Of a stretch of 6,043 bases of DNA, positions 1 through 5,785 are shown in pieces. Every line of letters begins with the position of its first letter. The first letter of the stretch is position 1. The position numbers were made by a program, and so were the translations under genes. The notes under the pieces were generated by a model. It did not search any database. It saw only the letters and a list, made by a program, of their open reading frames with translations, and was not told the origin of the DNA. Location: contig JAEZBA010000384.1 in NCBI GenBank assembly GCA_023430245.1, positions 1 to 6,043 on the forward strand, read 5' to 3'. The stretch is from Pseudomonadota bacterium. Lineage in GTDB: Bacteria; Pseudomonadota; Alphaproteobacteria; Rhizobiales; Xanthobacteraceae.

Positions 1-437
1 TGTTCCCGCTGTTCCTGGTGCTGTTCGGGGTCGGCGACGAAACCAAGATCTCGGTCGCGGCGTTCGGCGCGATCCTCGTGATCCTGTTCAATGTCGCCTA
101 TGGTGTGATGAATGCGCGCAAGACGCGGCTGCTGGCCGCAAAGGTCATGGGTGCGTCTCCGCTGCGGGTACTGATGGATGTGACGCTGCTGGAATCGATG
201 CCGCAGACCTTCGTCGGCCTGCGCAACGGTGTGTCGCTGGCGCTGGTTATCATCGTGGTCGCGGAAATGTTCATCGGCTCGCAGGACGGGCTCGGCCACA
301 GCGTGTTCGAGGCGCAGCAACTCTTCGACATGCCGCGCATGTATGCCGCCATCTTCGCCGCCGGTGCGCTCGGCTATGCGCTCAATCTGCTGTTTCTGCT
401 GGCGGAGCGCAGCTTCGTGCACTGGGGCGGCAAGTAA
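1..437 (+). CDS. ABC transporter permease, SsuC/TauC-like, 5'-truncated
   Basis: This is the C-terminal part (about 144 residues) of an inner-membrane permease of an ABC importer. The reading frame is open from base 3, so the true start lies before the window. The first visible residues (FPLFLVLFGVGDETKI) match the segment that leads into a transmembrane helix in SsuC/TauC/nitrate-type permeases. The cytoplasmic EAA-like loop is visible as LLAAKVMGASPLRVL followed by LLESMPQTFVGLR, with the conserved glycine in KVMGAS. Next come a hydrophobic helix (LALVIIVVAEMFIGS), the family motif GLG, and a last helix (AAIFAAGALGYALNLLFLLAE) ending in SFVHW. Family knowledge: these permeases pair with a cytoplasmic ATPase and a periplasmic NMT1/SsuA-like binding protein to import sulfonates, taurine, nitrate, pyrimidine precursors or similar small molecules. 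The substrate cannot be told here. The amidase start follows 12 nt after the stop, so the two are probably co-transcribed. Confidence 0.9.
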   Translation, partial: FPLFLVLFGVGDETKISVAAFGAILVILFNVAYGVMNARKTRLLAAKVMGASPLRVLMDVTLLESMPQTFVGLRNGVSLALVIIVVAEMFIGSQDGLGHSVFEAQQLFDMPRMYAAIFAAGALGYALNLLFLLAERSFVHWGGK

Positions 438-449
438 CCGCGACGCCGG

Positions 450-1835
450 ATGAGCGCTTCGCTGCAAGCCGAACTCTGGACGCTGTCCGCGGCGGAGCTT
501 GGAAGCTTCTATCGGCAAGGCGTTGCGACGCCGAACGATGCGCTGACCTCCATCCTCGCGCGGATCGATAAGGTCAATCCTGCTGTCAACGCCATCGTCA
601 CGCTGGACCGCGAGGGCGCTGTTGCGCAGGCGCGCGCGAGCACCGAACGCTTCCGCGCAGGCGCGCCGCTCGGTCCGCTCGACGGCATACCAGTCACGGT
701 GAAGGACAGCATCTTCGTCGAAGGGCTGCGCGCGACCTGGGGCAGCAGGCTCTATGCCGAGCATGTCCCCGAACGCGACGAACCGCCGATCGACAAACTG
801 CGAGCCGGCGGCGCGGTCATTCTCGGCAAGACCAACGTGCCGGAATTAACCTCGCAAGGTTACACCGACAACGCCCTGTTCGGTCCGACCCGCAATCCCT
901 ACGACCTCGCGCTCACCCCTGGCGGTTCGAGCGGCGGTGCCGTCGCGGCGGTTGCGTCCGGCATGGGTCCGATCGCGATGGGGACCGATGGCGGCGGCTC
1001 GATCCGCAGGCCGGCGGCGCATACCGGACTGGTCGGCTTCAAGCCGTCGCGCGGGATGGTGCCGCGCCGGCACGGCTTTCCGGCGATCCTTCACGATCTG
1101 GAAGTCATCGGCCCGATCGCGCGCAGCGTCGAAGACATCCTGCTGTCGATGGATGTGATTGGCGGGCCAGATTGGCGGCGACCCGAAACCGAAGCAGCCG
1201 CTGCGCGCATCCTTTACGTTCCGACCTTTTCCGGCGCGCCTGTAGATCGCGAGATCGCGGCCAGTGTGGCGGACATCGCAGCAAGGCTGGCGGGGCAGGG
1301 CCACAGCGTCGAAACCGCGCACCATTTCGATCTCGCCGCGCCGATTGCTGATGTATGGCCGGTGATCAGCCAGTCGGGGCTTGCCTGGCTGATGGCGCAG
1401 CATAAAGACCGCGACGACCTGATCGGGCCGTCGCTCGCAGAGATGGCGCGCAACGGCCGCCGCTATTCCGCAGCCGATTATCTCGCGGCGCTCGACGCCA
1501 TCAAGACGGTCGGCCACGCGTTTGAGGCGTTATTTCAGCGCGTTGATGTTCTGCTGACTCCCACGGCCGCCGCCATGCCGTGGCCGGCGACTGAGATCTA
1601 TCCCGGCATCATCGACGGACAACCTGTCGGCCCGCGCGGGCATGCGGTTTTCACGCCGTTCGCCAATGCGCTCGGCCTTCCTGCGATCAACCTGCCAGCA
1701 AGACCATCAGCCAGCGGTTTGCCGATCGGCTTCCAGTTTGTCGCTGCGCGGGGCCGGGACGCGGGCTTGCTTGCGTTGGCGCGCGTCTGCGAGCGGCCTG
1801 CGGTACGCGGTGGCCTCGCACCCGAGTGGCGTTGA
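450..1835 (+). CDS. Amidase-signature family hydrolase
   Basis: A complete 461-residue enzyme of the amidase signature family (amide hydrolases including GatA, malonamidase and fatty-acid amide hydrolase). The Ser-cisSer-Lys triad is visible: Lys85 in PVTVKDS, Ser160 as first serine of GGSSGG, and nucleophile Ser184 in GTDGGGSIRRPA. The 24-residue spacing of the two serines matches characterised members. Other family blocks are LGPLDGIP (about 74-81), GAVILGKTNVPEL (121-133) and LPIGFQFVA near the C-terminus. There is no signal peptide, so it is cytoplasmic. The start at 450 is the first start codon after the in-frame permease stop. No good ribosome binding site precedes it, which suggests coupling to permease translation. 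The ABC permease upstream suggests the imported compound, or a product of it, is an amide. It is unlikely to be a true GatA because no gatB or gatC is visible and the context is transport. The last 20 residues are weakly conserved in this family and cannot be judged. Confidence 0.93.
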   Translation: MSASLQAELWTLSAAELGSFYRQGVATPNDALTSILARIDKVNPAVNAIVTLDREGAVAQARASTERFRAGAPLGPLDGIPVTVKDSIFVEGLRATWGSRLYAEHVPERDEPPIDKLRAGGAVILGKTNVPELTSQGYTDNALFGPTRNPYDLALTPGGSSGGAVAAVASGMGPIAMGTDGGGSIRRPAAHTGLVGFKPSRGMVPRRHGFPAILHDLEVIGPIARSVEDILLSMDVIGGPDWRRPETEAAAARILYVPTFSGAPVDREIAASVADIAARLAGQGHSVETAHHFDLAAPIADVWPVISQSGLAWLMAQHKDRDDLIGPSLAEMARNGRRYSAADYLAALDAIKTVGHAFEALFQRVDVLLTPTAAAMPWPATEIYPGIIDGQPVGPRGHAVFTPFANALGLPAINLPARPSASGLPIGFQFVAARGRDAGLLALARVCERPAVRGGLAPEWR

Positions 1836-1861
1836 TCGCCTCTGCGGATTGATTTGCGTCT

Positions 1862-1876
1862 GCCCAGCTTTTGGGC
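1862..1876 (+). terminator. Weak hairpin after the amidase gene
   Basis: A perfect 5-bp inverted repeat, GCCCA and TGGGC with loop GCTTT, starts 26 nt after the amidase stop. No run of T follows, so it is a poor candidate for an intrinsic terminator. A second inverted repeat (AGCCATGA at 1890-1897, TCATGGCT at 1923-1930) lies just downstream. It may stabilise the 3' end of the amidase mRNA or mean nothing. Confidence 0.2.
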
Positions 1877-1889
1877 GTCATGCAATATC

Positions 1890-1930
1890 AGCCATGAGCC
1901 CCGCGAAATCCATGCGATGCGGTCATGGCT
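1890..1930. repeat. 8-bp inverted repeat AGCCATGA / TCATGGCT
   Basis: AGCCATGA at 1890-1897 is the exact reverse complement of TCATGGCT at 1923-1930, with 25 nt between them. The repeat sits in the 212-nt gap between the amidase and the chemoreceptor. It could form a long-loop stem in RNA or be a spaced protein-binding dyad. An 8-bp match at this spacing is only mildly unusual, so function is unproven. Confidence 0.25.
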
Positions 1931-1947
1931 CGCCACACCGCTTTACC

Positions 1948-1970
1948 GATCATAAAGGTAGCTAATGATC
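1948..1970. promoter_or_regulatory. Possible operator dyad upstream of the chemoreceptor
   Basis: GATCAT (1948-1953) and ATGATC (1965-1970) form an exact inverted repeat separated by 11 nt. It lies about 78 nt before the chemoreceptor start in the most A/T-rich part of this gap (ACCGATCATAAAGGTAGCTA). The spacing suits a dimeric regulator, and a promoter is expected about here because the gene has its own upstream gap. I could not identify a convincing -35/-10 pair or a sigma-54 or sigma-28 consensus. This is a candidate only. Confidence 0.2.
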
Positions 1971-2047
1971 TAGTCGCGAACGCGCGAATCCGCGCTGGAT
2001 GATTGTCGAGAACGGGTCGTGCCGCCCGTCACTAGCGAGGCGAACAC

Positions 2048-4228
2048 ATGACCTGGCTTTCGAATATGAACTCAAGCTTCAAGATCGGTACCCGGATTGG
2101 AGCGGGCTATATCATTGTCCTCGGCCTGCTGGTGATCGTGGCCGCCACGGGCTATTTCGGCCTGAGGAGCGCAAGCGACAGCTTCGGTCGGTTCACAAAT
2201 ATTTCCGACACCGCTTCGCGCGTAGCGCAGGCCGATCGCGACTTCGTTGCGCTCCGCCTGAACATGCAGATGTACTTCGACAAGGGCGAAGACAGAGTGC
2301 TGGCGCGGATTCGCGAACTGGCTCAGACCGTTCGCGACGGATATGCCTTCACCGCATCGAATGCGCTCTCCAAGGAGCGCCAGGACATGGCGCGGGCGAT
2401 CCTTGGCCAGGTCGATCAATACATGGCTCTGTTCGACGACATCGCAAAGAATCAGACCGAGCTTCGCCGTACAATTGCTGAATCCACGACACCGCTCGGC
2501 AACCGTCTCTATGGCGAACTGAAGGAGCTCACACAGAGCGCCGTGGCCGACAACGATCTGGCGCTGGTTTCGCTGGCCGCTCTTGCGACCGAGCAATTCC
2601 TGTGGGGCCGCGTCAACGGCCTGCTGCACAACTCGACCCGAAATCCGAAGCTCGAGGAAGCCGCGAACGCTCAATTCGCGGCGATGGCAGAGACCCTGAA
2701 GAAGTTCGGGACGGCTGCGCGCACCGCCGAGCGGCGCGAAAAGCTGCAGCAGCTGCTTCCGCTGGTTGCGTCCTACAGCGCTGCTTTCAATTCTACGATG
2801 AAACTGCTTGCTCAGAACTCACGTCTTCTCGAGGCCGAAGGCAAGCTGTCGGTTGATATGATCAAGAGCCGTGCCGACCTGAAAAAGAGTCAGGACGCGG
2901 CACTGGCGGCGACCAAGGCAGAGGGTGAGGCGAGTATCCACTCAACGATTCTGACCAGCATTACGGTCGCTGCGATTGCGATCGCGATCGGCATTCTGCT
3001 GGCATGGTTCATCGCACGCGGCATTACGCGCCCGATTCTTTCGCTCAACGCCGTCATGGCCGCTCTGTCCCGTGGCCGGCTCGACAGCGAAATCGGCGGC
3101 GCCGAGCGCAAGGATGAGATCGGCGAGATGGCGCGTGCAGTGGTGGTGTTCCGCGATGCCGGCATCGAGAAGCTGCATCTCGAGCAGGCGGCCGACGATC
3201 AGCGCAAGGCCGTGGAAGCGGAGCGTGCCAGGAACGAGGCCGCGCAGCAGGAGGCCGCACGTCAGGTGGCGCAGGTGGTTGAAGGGCTTGGCCAGGGTCT
3301 CGAACGGCTTGCGAGCGGAGACCTGACGTATCGCGTCCACGACGACTGGGCTCAGGAGTACCGGAAGATCCAGGGAGATTTCAACGGCGCCATCGGCAAG
3401 TTGCAGGAGACGATCCGCAATATCGCGATGTCCAGCGTTGAGGTCTCGAACGCAGCGGCTGAAATTTCGACCTCCACCACGGACCTGTCGCAGCGCACCG
3501 AGGAGCAGGCCGCAAGCCTGGAACAGACCTCGGCGTCCATGGAGGAAATCGCGGCGACGGTGCGGAAGAACGCGGAGAACGCCAACCACGCCAACCAGCT
3601 TGCGCAAGGCACCCAGGACATCGCCAGTCGCGGCGGCGCTGTGGTCGCCGAAGCCGTCAATGCGATGTCTCGCATCGAGGGATCGTCGCGCAAGATCTCG
3701 GAGATCATCTCGGTCATCGACGAGATCGCGCGCCAGACCAACCTGCTGGCGCTTAATGCAGCGGTGGAGGCGGCCCGCGCCGGCGAGGCAGGCCGCGGTT
3801 TCGCTGTGGTCGCGTCCGAAGTGCGCAGTCTGGCCCAGCGTTCGTCGCAGGCCGCAAAGGACATCAATGGTCTGATTGCCAACTCCTCCGACGAGGTGAG
3901 AGAGGGCGTCGAACTCGTGAATCGTGCCGGCCAGTCGCTCGACGAGATCGTGCGCTCGATCAGGGACGTCGCCGAAATCGTGGCCGATATCGCGACGGCG
4001 AGCGCGGAGCAGGCCGCCGGAATCGACCAGGTCAACAAGGCGCTGACCCAGATGGACGAGGTAACCCAGCAGAACTCGGCGCTGGTCGAGGAAAATGCCT
4101 CGACCGCCAAGACGCTGGAAGACCAGCAGACGGCCATGGCGGAGCGGGTCGGCTATTTCCGCTTCGAAGCCGAAGCGAAGCCGGTCGCAGGACGGGATCG
4201 GCCGGTGGCCCGGCATCGGGCGGCATAA
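2048..4228 (+). CDS. Methyl-accepting chemotaxis protein (transmembrane chemoreceptor)
   Basis: A complete 726-residue chemoreceptor. A short cytoplasmic N-terminus is followed by TM1 (about 21-38, YIIVLGLLVIVAATGYFG). A largely helical periplasmic region (about 40-298) follows, then TM2 (about 301-322). A HAMP domain spans about 322-375 with Pro329 and the DEIGE motif at 356-360. An Ala/Glu/Arg-rich coiled coil (376-405) leads to a second HAMP-like module (about 406-455, with LASGDLTYRV). The signalling domain is about 456-700 and carries the near-invariant hairpin tip (RQTNLLALNAAVEAARAGE, 562-580) that binds CheA and CheW. The roughly 260-residue sensor is much longer than a single four-helix bundle and fits the helical bimodular (HBM) class in size; this is inferred, not shown. 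No aromatic CheR/CheB-tethering pentapeptide is present, since the protein ends VARHRAA. The start is supported by GAGG at 2037-2040, 7 nt upstream; Met7 (2066) is an alternative. No che genes are nearby, so it must feed a pathway encoded elsewhere. Its ligand is unknown. Confidence 0.96.
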   Translation: MTWLSNMNSSFKIGTRIGAGYIIVLGLLVIVAATGYFGLRSASDSFGRFTNISDTASRVAQADRDFVALRLNMQMYFDKGEDRVLARIRELAQTVRDGYAFTASNALSKERQDMARAILGQVDQYMALFDDIAKNQTELRRTIAESTTPLGNRLYGELKELTQSAVADNDLALVSLAALATEQFLWGRVNGLLHNSTRNPKLEEAANAQFAAMAETLKKFGTAARTAERREKLQQLLPLVASYSAAFNSTMKLLAQNSRLLEAEGKLSVDMIKSRADLKKSQDAALAATKAEGEASIHSTILTSITVAAIAIAIGILLAWFIARGITRPILSLNAVMAALSRGRLDSEIGGAERKDEIGEMARAVVVFRDAGIEKLHLEQAADDQRKAVEAERARNEAAQQEAARQVAQVVEGLGQGLERLASGDLTYRVHDDWAQEYRKIQGDFNGAIGKLQETIRNIAMSSVEVSNAAAEISTSTTDLSQRTEEQAASLEQTSASMEEIAATVRKNAENANHANQLAQGTQDIASRGGAVVAEAVNAMSRIEGSSRKISEIISVIDEIARQTNLLALNAAVEAARAGEAGRGFAVVASEVRSLAQRSSQAAKDINGLIANSSDEVREGVELVNRAGQSLDEIVRSIRDVAEIVADIATASAEQAAGIDQVNKALTQMDEVTQQNSALVEENASTAKTLEDQQTAMAERVGYFRFEAEAKPVAGRDRPVARHRAA

Positions 4229-4297
4229 GTCGCGGCCATCAGTCGATCGGCGCCAGCGACCGCGCGGCGCCGCTCGCTGCTCGCCCAGCGGAGACGC

Positions 4298-4445
4298 GAC
4301 ATCGACGACGCGATCGCGGAGACTCGAAGGCCGCGGCCTCGACATCGTCGACGTGTCCGCCGGTCAGACGATGAGCGAGGCCCGTCCGGTCTACGGTCGC
4401 ATGTTCCGGACTCCGTTCTCGGATGCGATCCGCTGCGAAGCGCGC
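4298..4445 (+). pseudogene. Relic of an old-yellow-enzyme (salicylyl-CoA 5-hydroxylase type) domain
   Basis: No intact gene lies between 4229 and 4574, but one frame from 4323 reads LEGRGLDIVDVSAGQTMSEA (4323-4382) and then RPVYGRMFRTPFSDAIRCEA (4383-4442). From memory this closely matches the block DIVDVS-GQT...P-YGRMFQTPFSD-IRNEA in the C-terminal flavin oxidoreductase domain of bifunctional salicylyl-CoA 5-hydroxylase/oxidoreductases. Just upstream, a different frame (4298-4321) reads DIDDAIAE, resembling the DDAVAFA helix that normally precedes this block, so a frameshift falls near 4320. A third frame (4240-4260, QSIGASD) may be a trace of the earlier strand ending in SATDW. After 4445 the expected TMAVG and AAGRADL blocks are not readable in frame, and a stop occurs at 4512. 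The rest of a gene of roughly 750-800 codons is absent, so this is a both-ends-truncated, frameshifted remnant with no expected function. Chance resemblance is unlikely given the contiguous match, but it needs an alignment. Confidence 0.6.
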
Positions 4446-4502
4446 CGATCGCACAGCGGCGGGCCGCGTTCCTGGCGAAGCGCGACTGAAACGCGCAAGT
4501 GT

Positions 4503-4536
4503 TTGGCCTGTTAGACCGGGTCTCGCGGGCCAATTT
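4503..4536 (+). terminator. Long hairpin with short T-tract; terminator or leader structure
   Basis: Bases 4503-4516 pair with 4520-4533: TTGGCC with GGCCAA at the base, then a T-G, a G-C and a T-G pair, one T/C mismatch, and AGAC with GTCT around a CGG loop. That is 13 of 14 positions paired, including two wobble pairs. TTT and an A/T-rich stretch (CATAT) follow at once, as expected of a Rho-independent terminator, although the T-run is short. It lies 274 nt after the chemoreceptor stop and 41 nt before the GTG of the next gene. It could end chemoreceptor transcripts or act as a leader hairpin for the ThDP operon. The opposite strand has only a weak A/C-rich tail, so plus-strand action is favoured. 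Confidence 0.55.
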
Positions 4537-4570
4537 CATATCTGCTACCGCCTTCACCTGCTGATACGGC

Positions 4571-4575
4571 GAGAG
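4571..4575 (+). promoter_or_regulatory. Ribosome binding site that favours the GTG at 4584
   Basis: GAGAG at 4571-4575 lies 8 nt before the GTG at 4584 but overlaps the GTG at 4575. This spacing favours initiation at 4584, three codons inside the longest frame. No ATG exists in this frame between the stop at 4512 and Met26 of the longest form. A start at Met26 would cut off the conserved first helix. Confidence 0.4.
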
Positions 4576-5120
4576 TGAGCGGCGTGAACGTGGTTCCAAG
4601 TGTAACGAAGCCGACCGGCGGCTGGCGCGACGAAATCTGGTCGCACTTCATGCGCGAACAGATTGATCTGTTCGCCTATCTGCCCGATGGCGGTCTCGAT
4701 TTCCTGATCAGGCGGATGCACGCCGAAACGCCGAACCGCGCGGTGATGTTGACGACCGAGGAAGAGGGCGTCGGCGTCTGCTGCGGCGCATGGCTTGGCG
4801 GCAAGCGCAGCGTCATGGCAATCCAGAGCAGCGGCGTCGGCAATTGCATCAACGCATTTTCGCTCGTCACCAATTGCCGCTTTCCGCTTTTCCTTCTGGT
4901 CAGCATGCGCGGCGAATTCGGCGAGGGAAATCCCTGGCAGATTCCGATGGGCCGGATCACCGCGGAGTCGTTGAAGCTCGCGGGCTTTCATGTGTTCAGC
5001 GCGACGCATGAGGACGAAGCGGCGGCGCTGGTCGCCGGCGGACTGACCATGACCTTCCGTTCCGAGGAACCGGTGGCCGTGCTGCTGTCGCAGCGCCTGC
5101 TTGGCGCCAAGGCGATGTGA
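4575..5120 (+). CDS. ThDP-dependent decarboxylase, alpha (PYR-domain) subunit, ComD-like
   Basis: A 181-residue protein equal to the pyrimidine-binding (PYR) half of a thiamine-diphosphate enzyme, close in length to the sulfopyruvate decarboxylase alpha subunit ComD. The first helix (WRDEIWSHFMREQIDLFAYL, 17-36) leads into PDGG (37-40). The segment LTTEEEGVGVCCGAW carries the glutamate that activates the cofactor, Glu63 by alignment with the HEQG motif of acetolactate synthases. AIQSSGVGNCINAF (82-95) and NPWQIPMGR (119-127) match ComD-type blocks. It should form a heteromer with the downstream PP-domain subunit, the active site lying at their interface, in the cytoplasm. The reaction is probably decarboxylation of a 2-oxo acid (sulfopyruvate, phosphonopyruvate or similar); the substrate is not determinable here. 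All possible starts are GTG: 4575, 4584 or 4590, with 4584 best supported by the ribosome binding site. The partner gene begins 19 nt after the stop. Confidence 0.88.
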   Translation: MSGVNVVPSVTKPTGGWRDEIWSHFMREQIDLFAYLPDGGLDFLIRRMHAETPNRAVMLTTEEEGVGVCCGAWLGGKRSVMAIQSSGVGNCINAFSLVTNCRFPLFLLVSMRGEFGEGNPWQIPMGRITAESLKLAGFHVFSATHEDEAAALVAGGLTMTFRSEEPVAVLLSQRLLGAKAM

Positions 5121-5130
5121 AGAGCAATGT

Positions 5131-5135
5131 GAGGG
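5131..5135 (+). promoter_or_regulatory. Ribosome binding site fixing the beta-subunit start
   Basis: GAGGG lies 4 nt before the ATG at 5140, supporting that codon as the true start. The frame is open further upstream to a TTG at 5101, but that would overlap the alpha gene and add 13 residues unlike any ThDP enzyme. Confidence 0.5.
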
Positions 5136-5139
5136 TCCG

Positions 5140-5718
5140 ATGACAGACGCATTGAAACGCCGCGAGGTTGTGCCGGCTCTGCTGGCGGGCATCGACAACG
5201 AACTGATCGTCTGCGGCCTCGGCTCGCCGGTATCGGACGTGATGGCCGTCGGCGACCGGCCGCTGAATTTCTATCTGTTGGGCGCCATGGGTCTCGCCAC
5301 CTCGGTCGGGCTCGGTTTGGCGCTGTCGCAACCGGAGCGCAGCGTGATCGTGATAACCGGCGATGCCGAACTGATGATGAATTCCGGCGCGCTGGCGACC
5401 ATCGGCGCGAAGAAGCCACGCAATCTGTCGGTCGTGGTGCTGGATAACGAAAGCTTCGGCGAGACCGGCGAACAGGTGAGCCACACGTCGGCCGGTATCG
5501 ATATTGCGGGGATCGCTGCGGCCAGCGGCTTTGCCGTGACCGAAACCGTTCGCGAGATGACGCGTGTCGAAAGCGTTCGGCGCCGAATGACCGAGAATGC
5601 CGGGCCTTATCTCGCGGTGATCAAGGTCAAGGCCGAACGCAGTCCGGTTGTAATGCCGCCGAAAAGCGGTGTGATCCTGAAATCGAGATTCCGGCAGGCG
5701 CTGATCGGACAATATTAG
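5140..5718 (+). CDS. ThDP-dependent decarboxylase, beta (PP-domain) subunit, ComE-like
   Basis: A 192-residue protein equal to the pyrophosphate-binding (PP) half of a thiamine-diphosphate enzyme, matching ComE (sulfopyruvate decarboxylase beta) in length and layout. The N-terminal strand ELIVCGLGSPVSD (21-33) is followed by YLLGAMGLATSVGLGLAL (45-62), the glycine-rich helix typical of this domain. The Mg2+/ThDP motif runs from Gly74-Asp75 (VITGDAELMMNSG) to Asn103 in VVLDNESFGETGEQ, within the family's usual spacing. The second asparagine of the classical motif is replaced by Glu104. The segment ETGEQVSHTS (108-117) resembles the TGGQ loop of ComE and acetolactate synthase-like enzymes. With the upstream PYR subunit it would make a complete active site. 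ATG 5140 is chosen because GAGGG precedes it. The 19-nt gap to the alpha gene and the receptor gene 67 nt downstream suggest one operon. The substrate is unproven; phosphonopyruvate and sulfopyruvate decarboxylases cannot be told apart by eye. Confidence 0.9.
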   Translation: MTDALKRREVVPALLAGIDNELIVCGLGSPVSDVMAVGDRPLNFYLLGAMGLATSVGLGLALSQPERSVIVITGDAELMMNSGALATIGAKKPRNLSVVVLDNESFGETGEQVSHTSAGIDIAGIAAASGFAVTETVREMTRVESVRRRMTENAGPYLAVIKVKAERSPVVMPPKSGVILKSRFRQALIGQY

Positions 5719-5744
5719 CGGCTGCCCGCACTGAACGCCAAAGA

Positions 5745-5759
5745 GCCGCCAATAGCGGC
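5745..5759 (+). repeat. Small intercistronic hairpin
   Basis: GCCGC (5745-5749) and GCGGC (5755-5759) can pair around a CAATA loop in the 67-nt gap between the beta-subunit gene and the receptor gene. No T-tract follows, so it is not a convincing terminator. At most it could modestly stabilise or process the mRNA ahead of the receptor, whose product is usually needed in excess. Confidence 0.25.
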
Positions 5760-5770
5760 CGTAATCAATC

Positions 5771-5778
5771 AGGGAGGT
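5771..5778 (+). promoter_or_regulatory. Strong ribosome binding site of the receptor gene
   Basis: AGGGAGGT is a near-perfect Shine-Dalgarno sequence 7 nt before the ATG at 5786. It is the best ribosome binding site in the window and fits the high expression usual for periplasmic binding proteins. Confidence 0.75.
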
Positions 5779-5785
5779 TTGTCTG

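Noticed and set aside
846..1517. 223-codon minus-strand frame opposite the amidase
   Set aside because: It lies wholly within the amidase catalytic region, which has an intact triad in the plus frame. The antisense product has no family resemblance.
1642..1965. Possible frameshift at the amidase C-terminus, where another frame continues past 1835
   Set aside because: The amidase reaches a normal family length (461 residues) with all core blocks in one frame. The alternative frame adds no recognisable amidase sequence.
4264..4339. Perfect short palindromes GCGGCGCCGC (4264-4273) and AGGCCGCGGCCT (4328-4339)
   Set aside because: Short G/C-only palindromes are common in DNA of this composition, and the second sits inside the oxidoreductase relic. 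There is no sign of a binding site or integration site.
2942..4345. Long open frame of 467 codons on the minus strand opposite the chemoreceptor
   Set aside because: It is antisense to a clearly genuine MCP. Its product is rich in Arg, Asp, Gly, Leu and His with no recognisable domain, as expected from the complement of high-GC coding sequence.
4229..4574. Search of the gap for a small RNA, tRNA, riboswitch (including a thiamine TPP riboswitch for the ThDP operon) or insertion element
   Set aside because: I saw no TPP-riboswitch CUGAGA/ACCUGA-type core in the right arrangement, no tRNA-like cloverleaf, and no terminal inverted repeats or transposase fragment.
5101..5139. Upstream extension of the beta subunit to a TTG start
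   Set aside because: It would overlap the alpha gene by 20 nt and add an unlikely Arg/Cys-rich leader. ATG 5140 has a ribosome binding site and matches family length.
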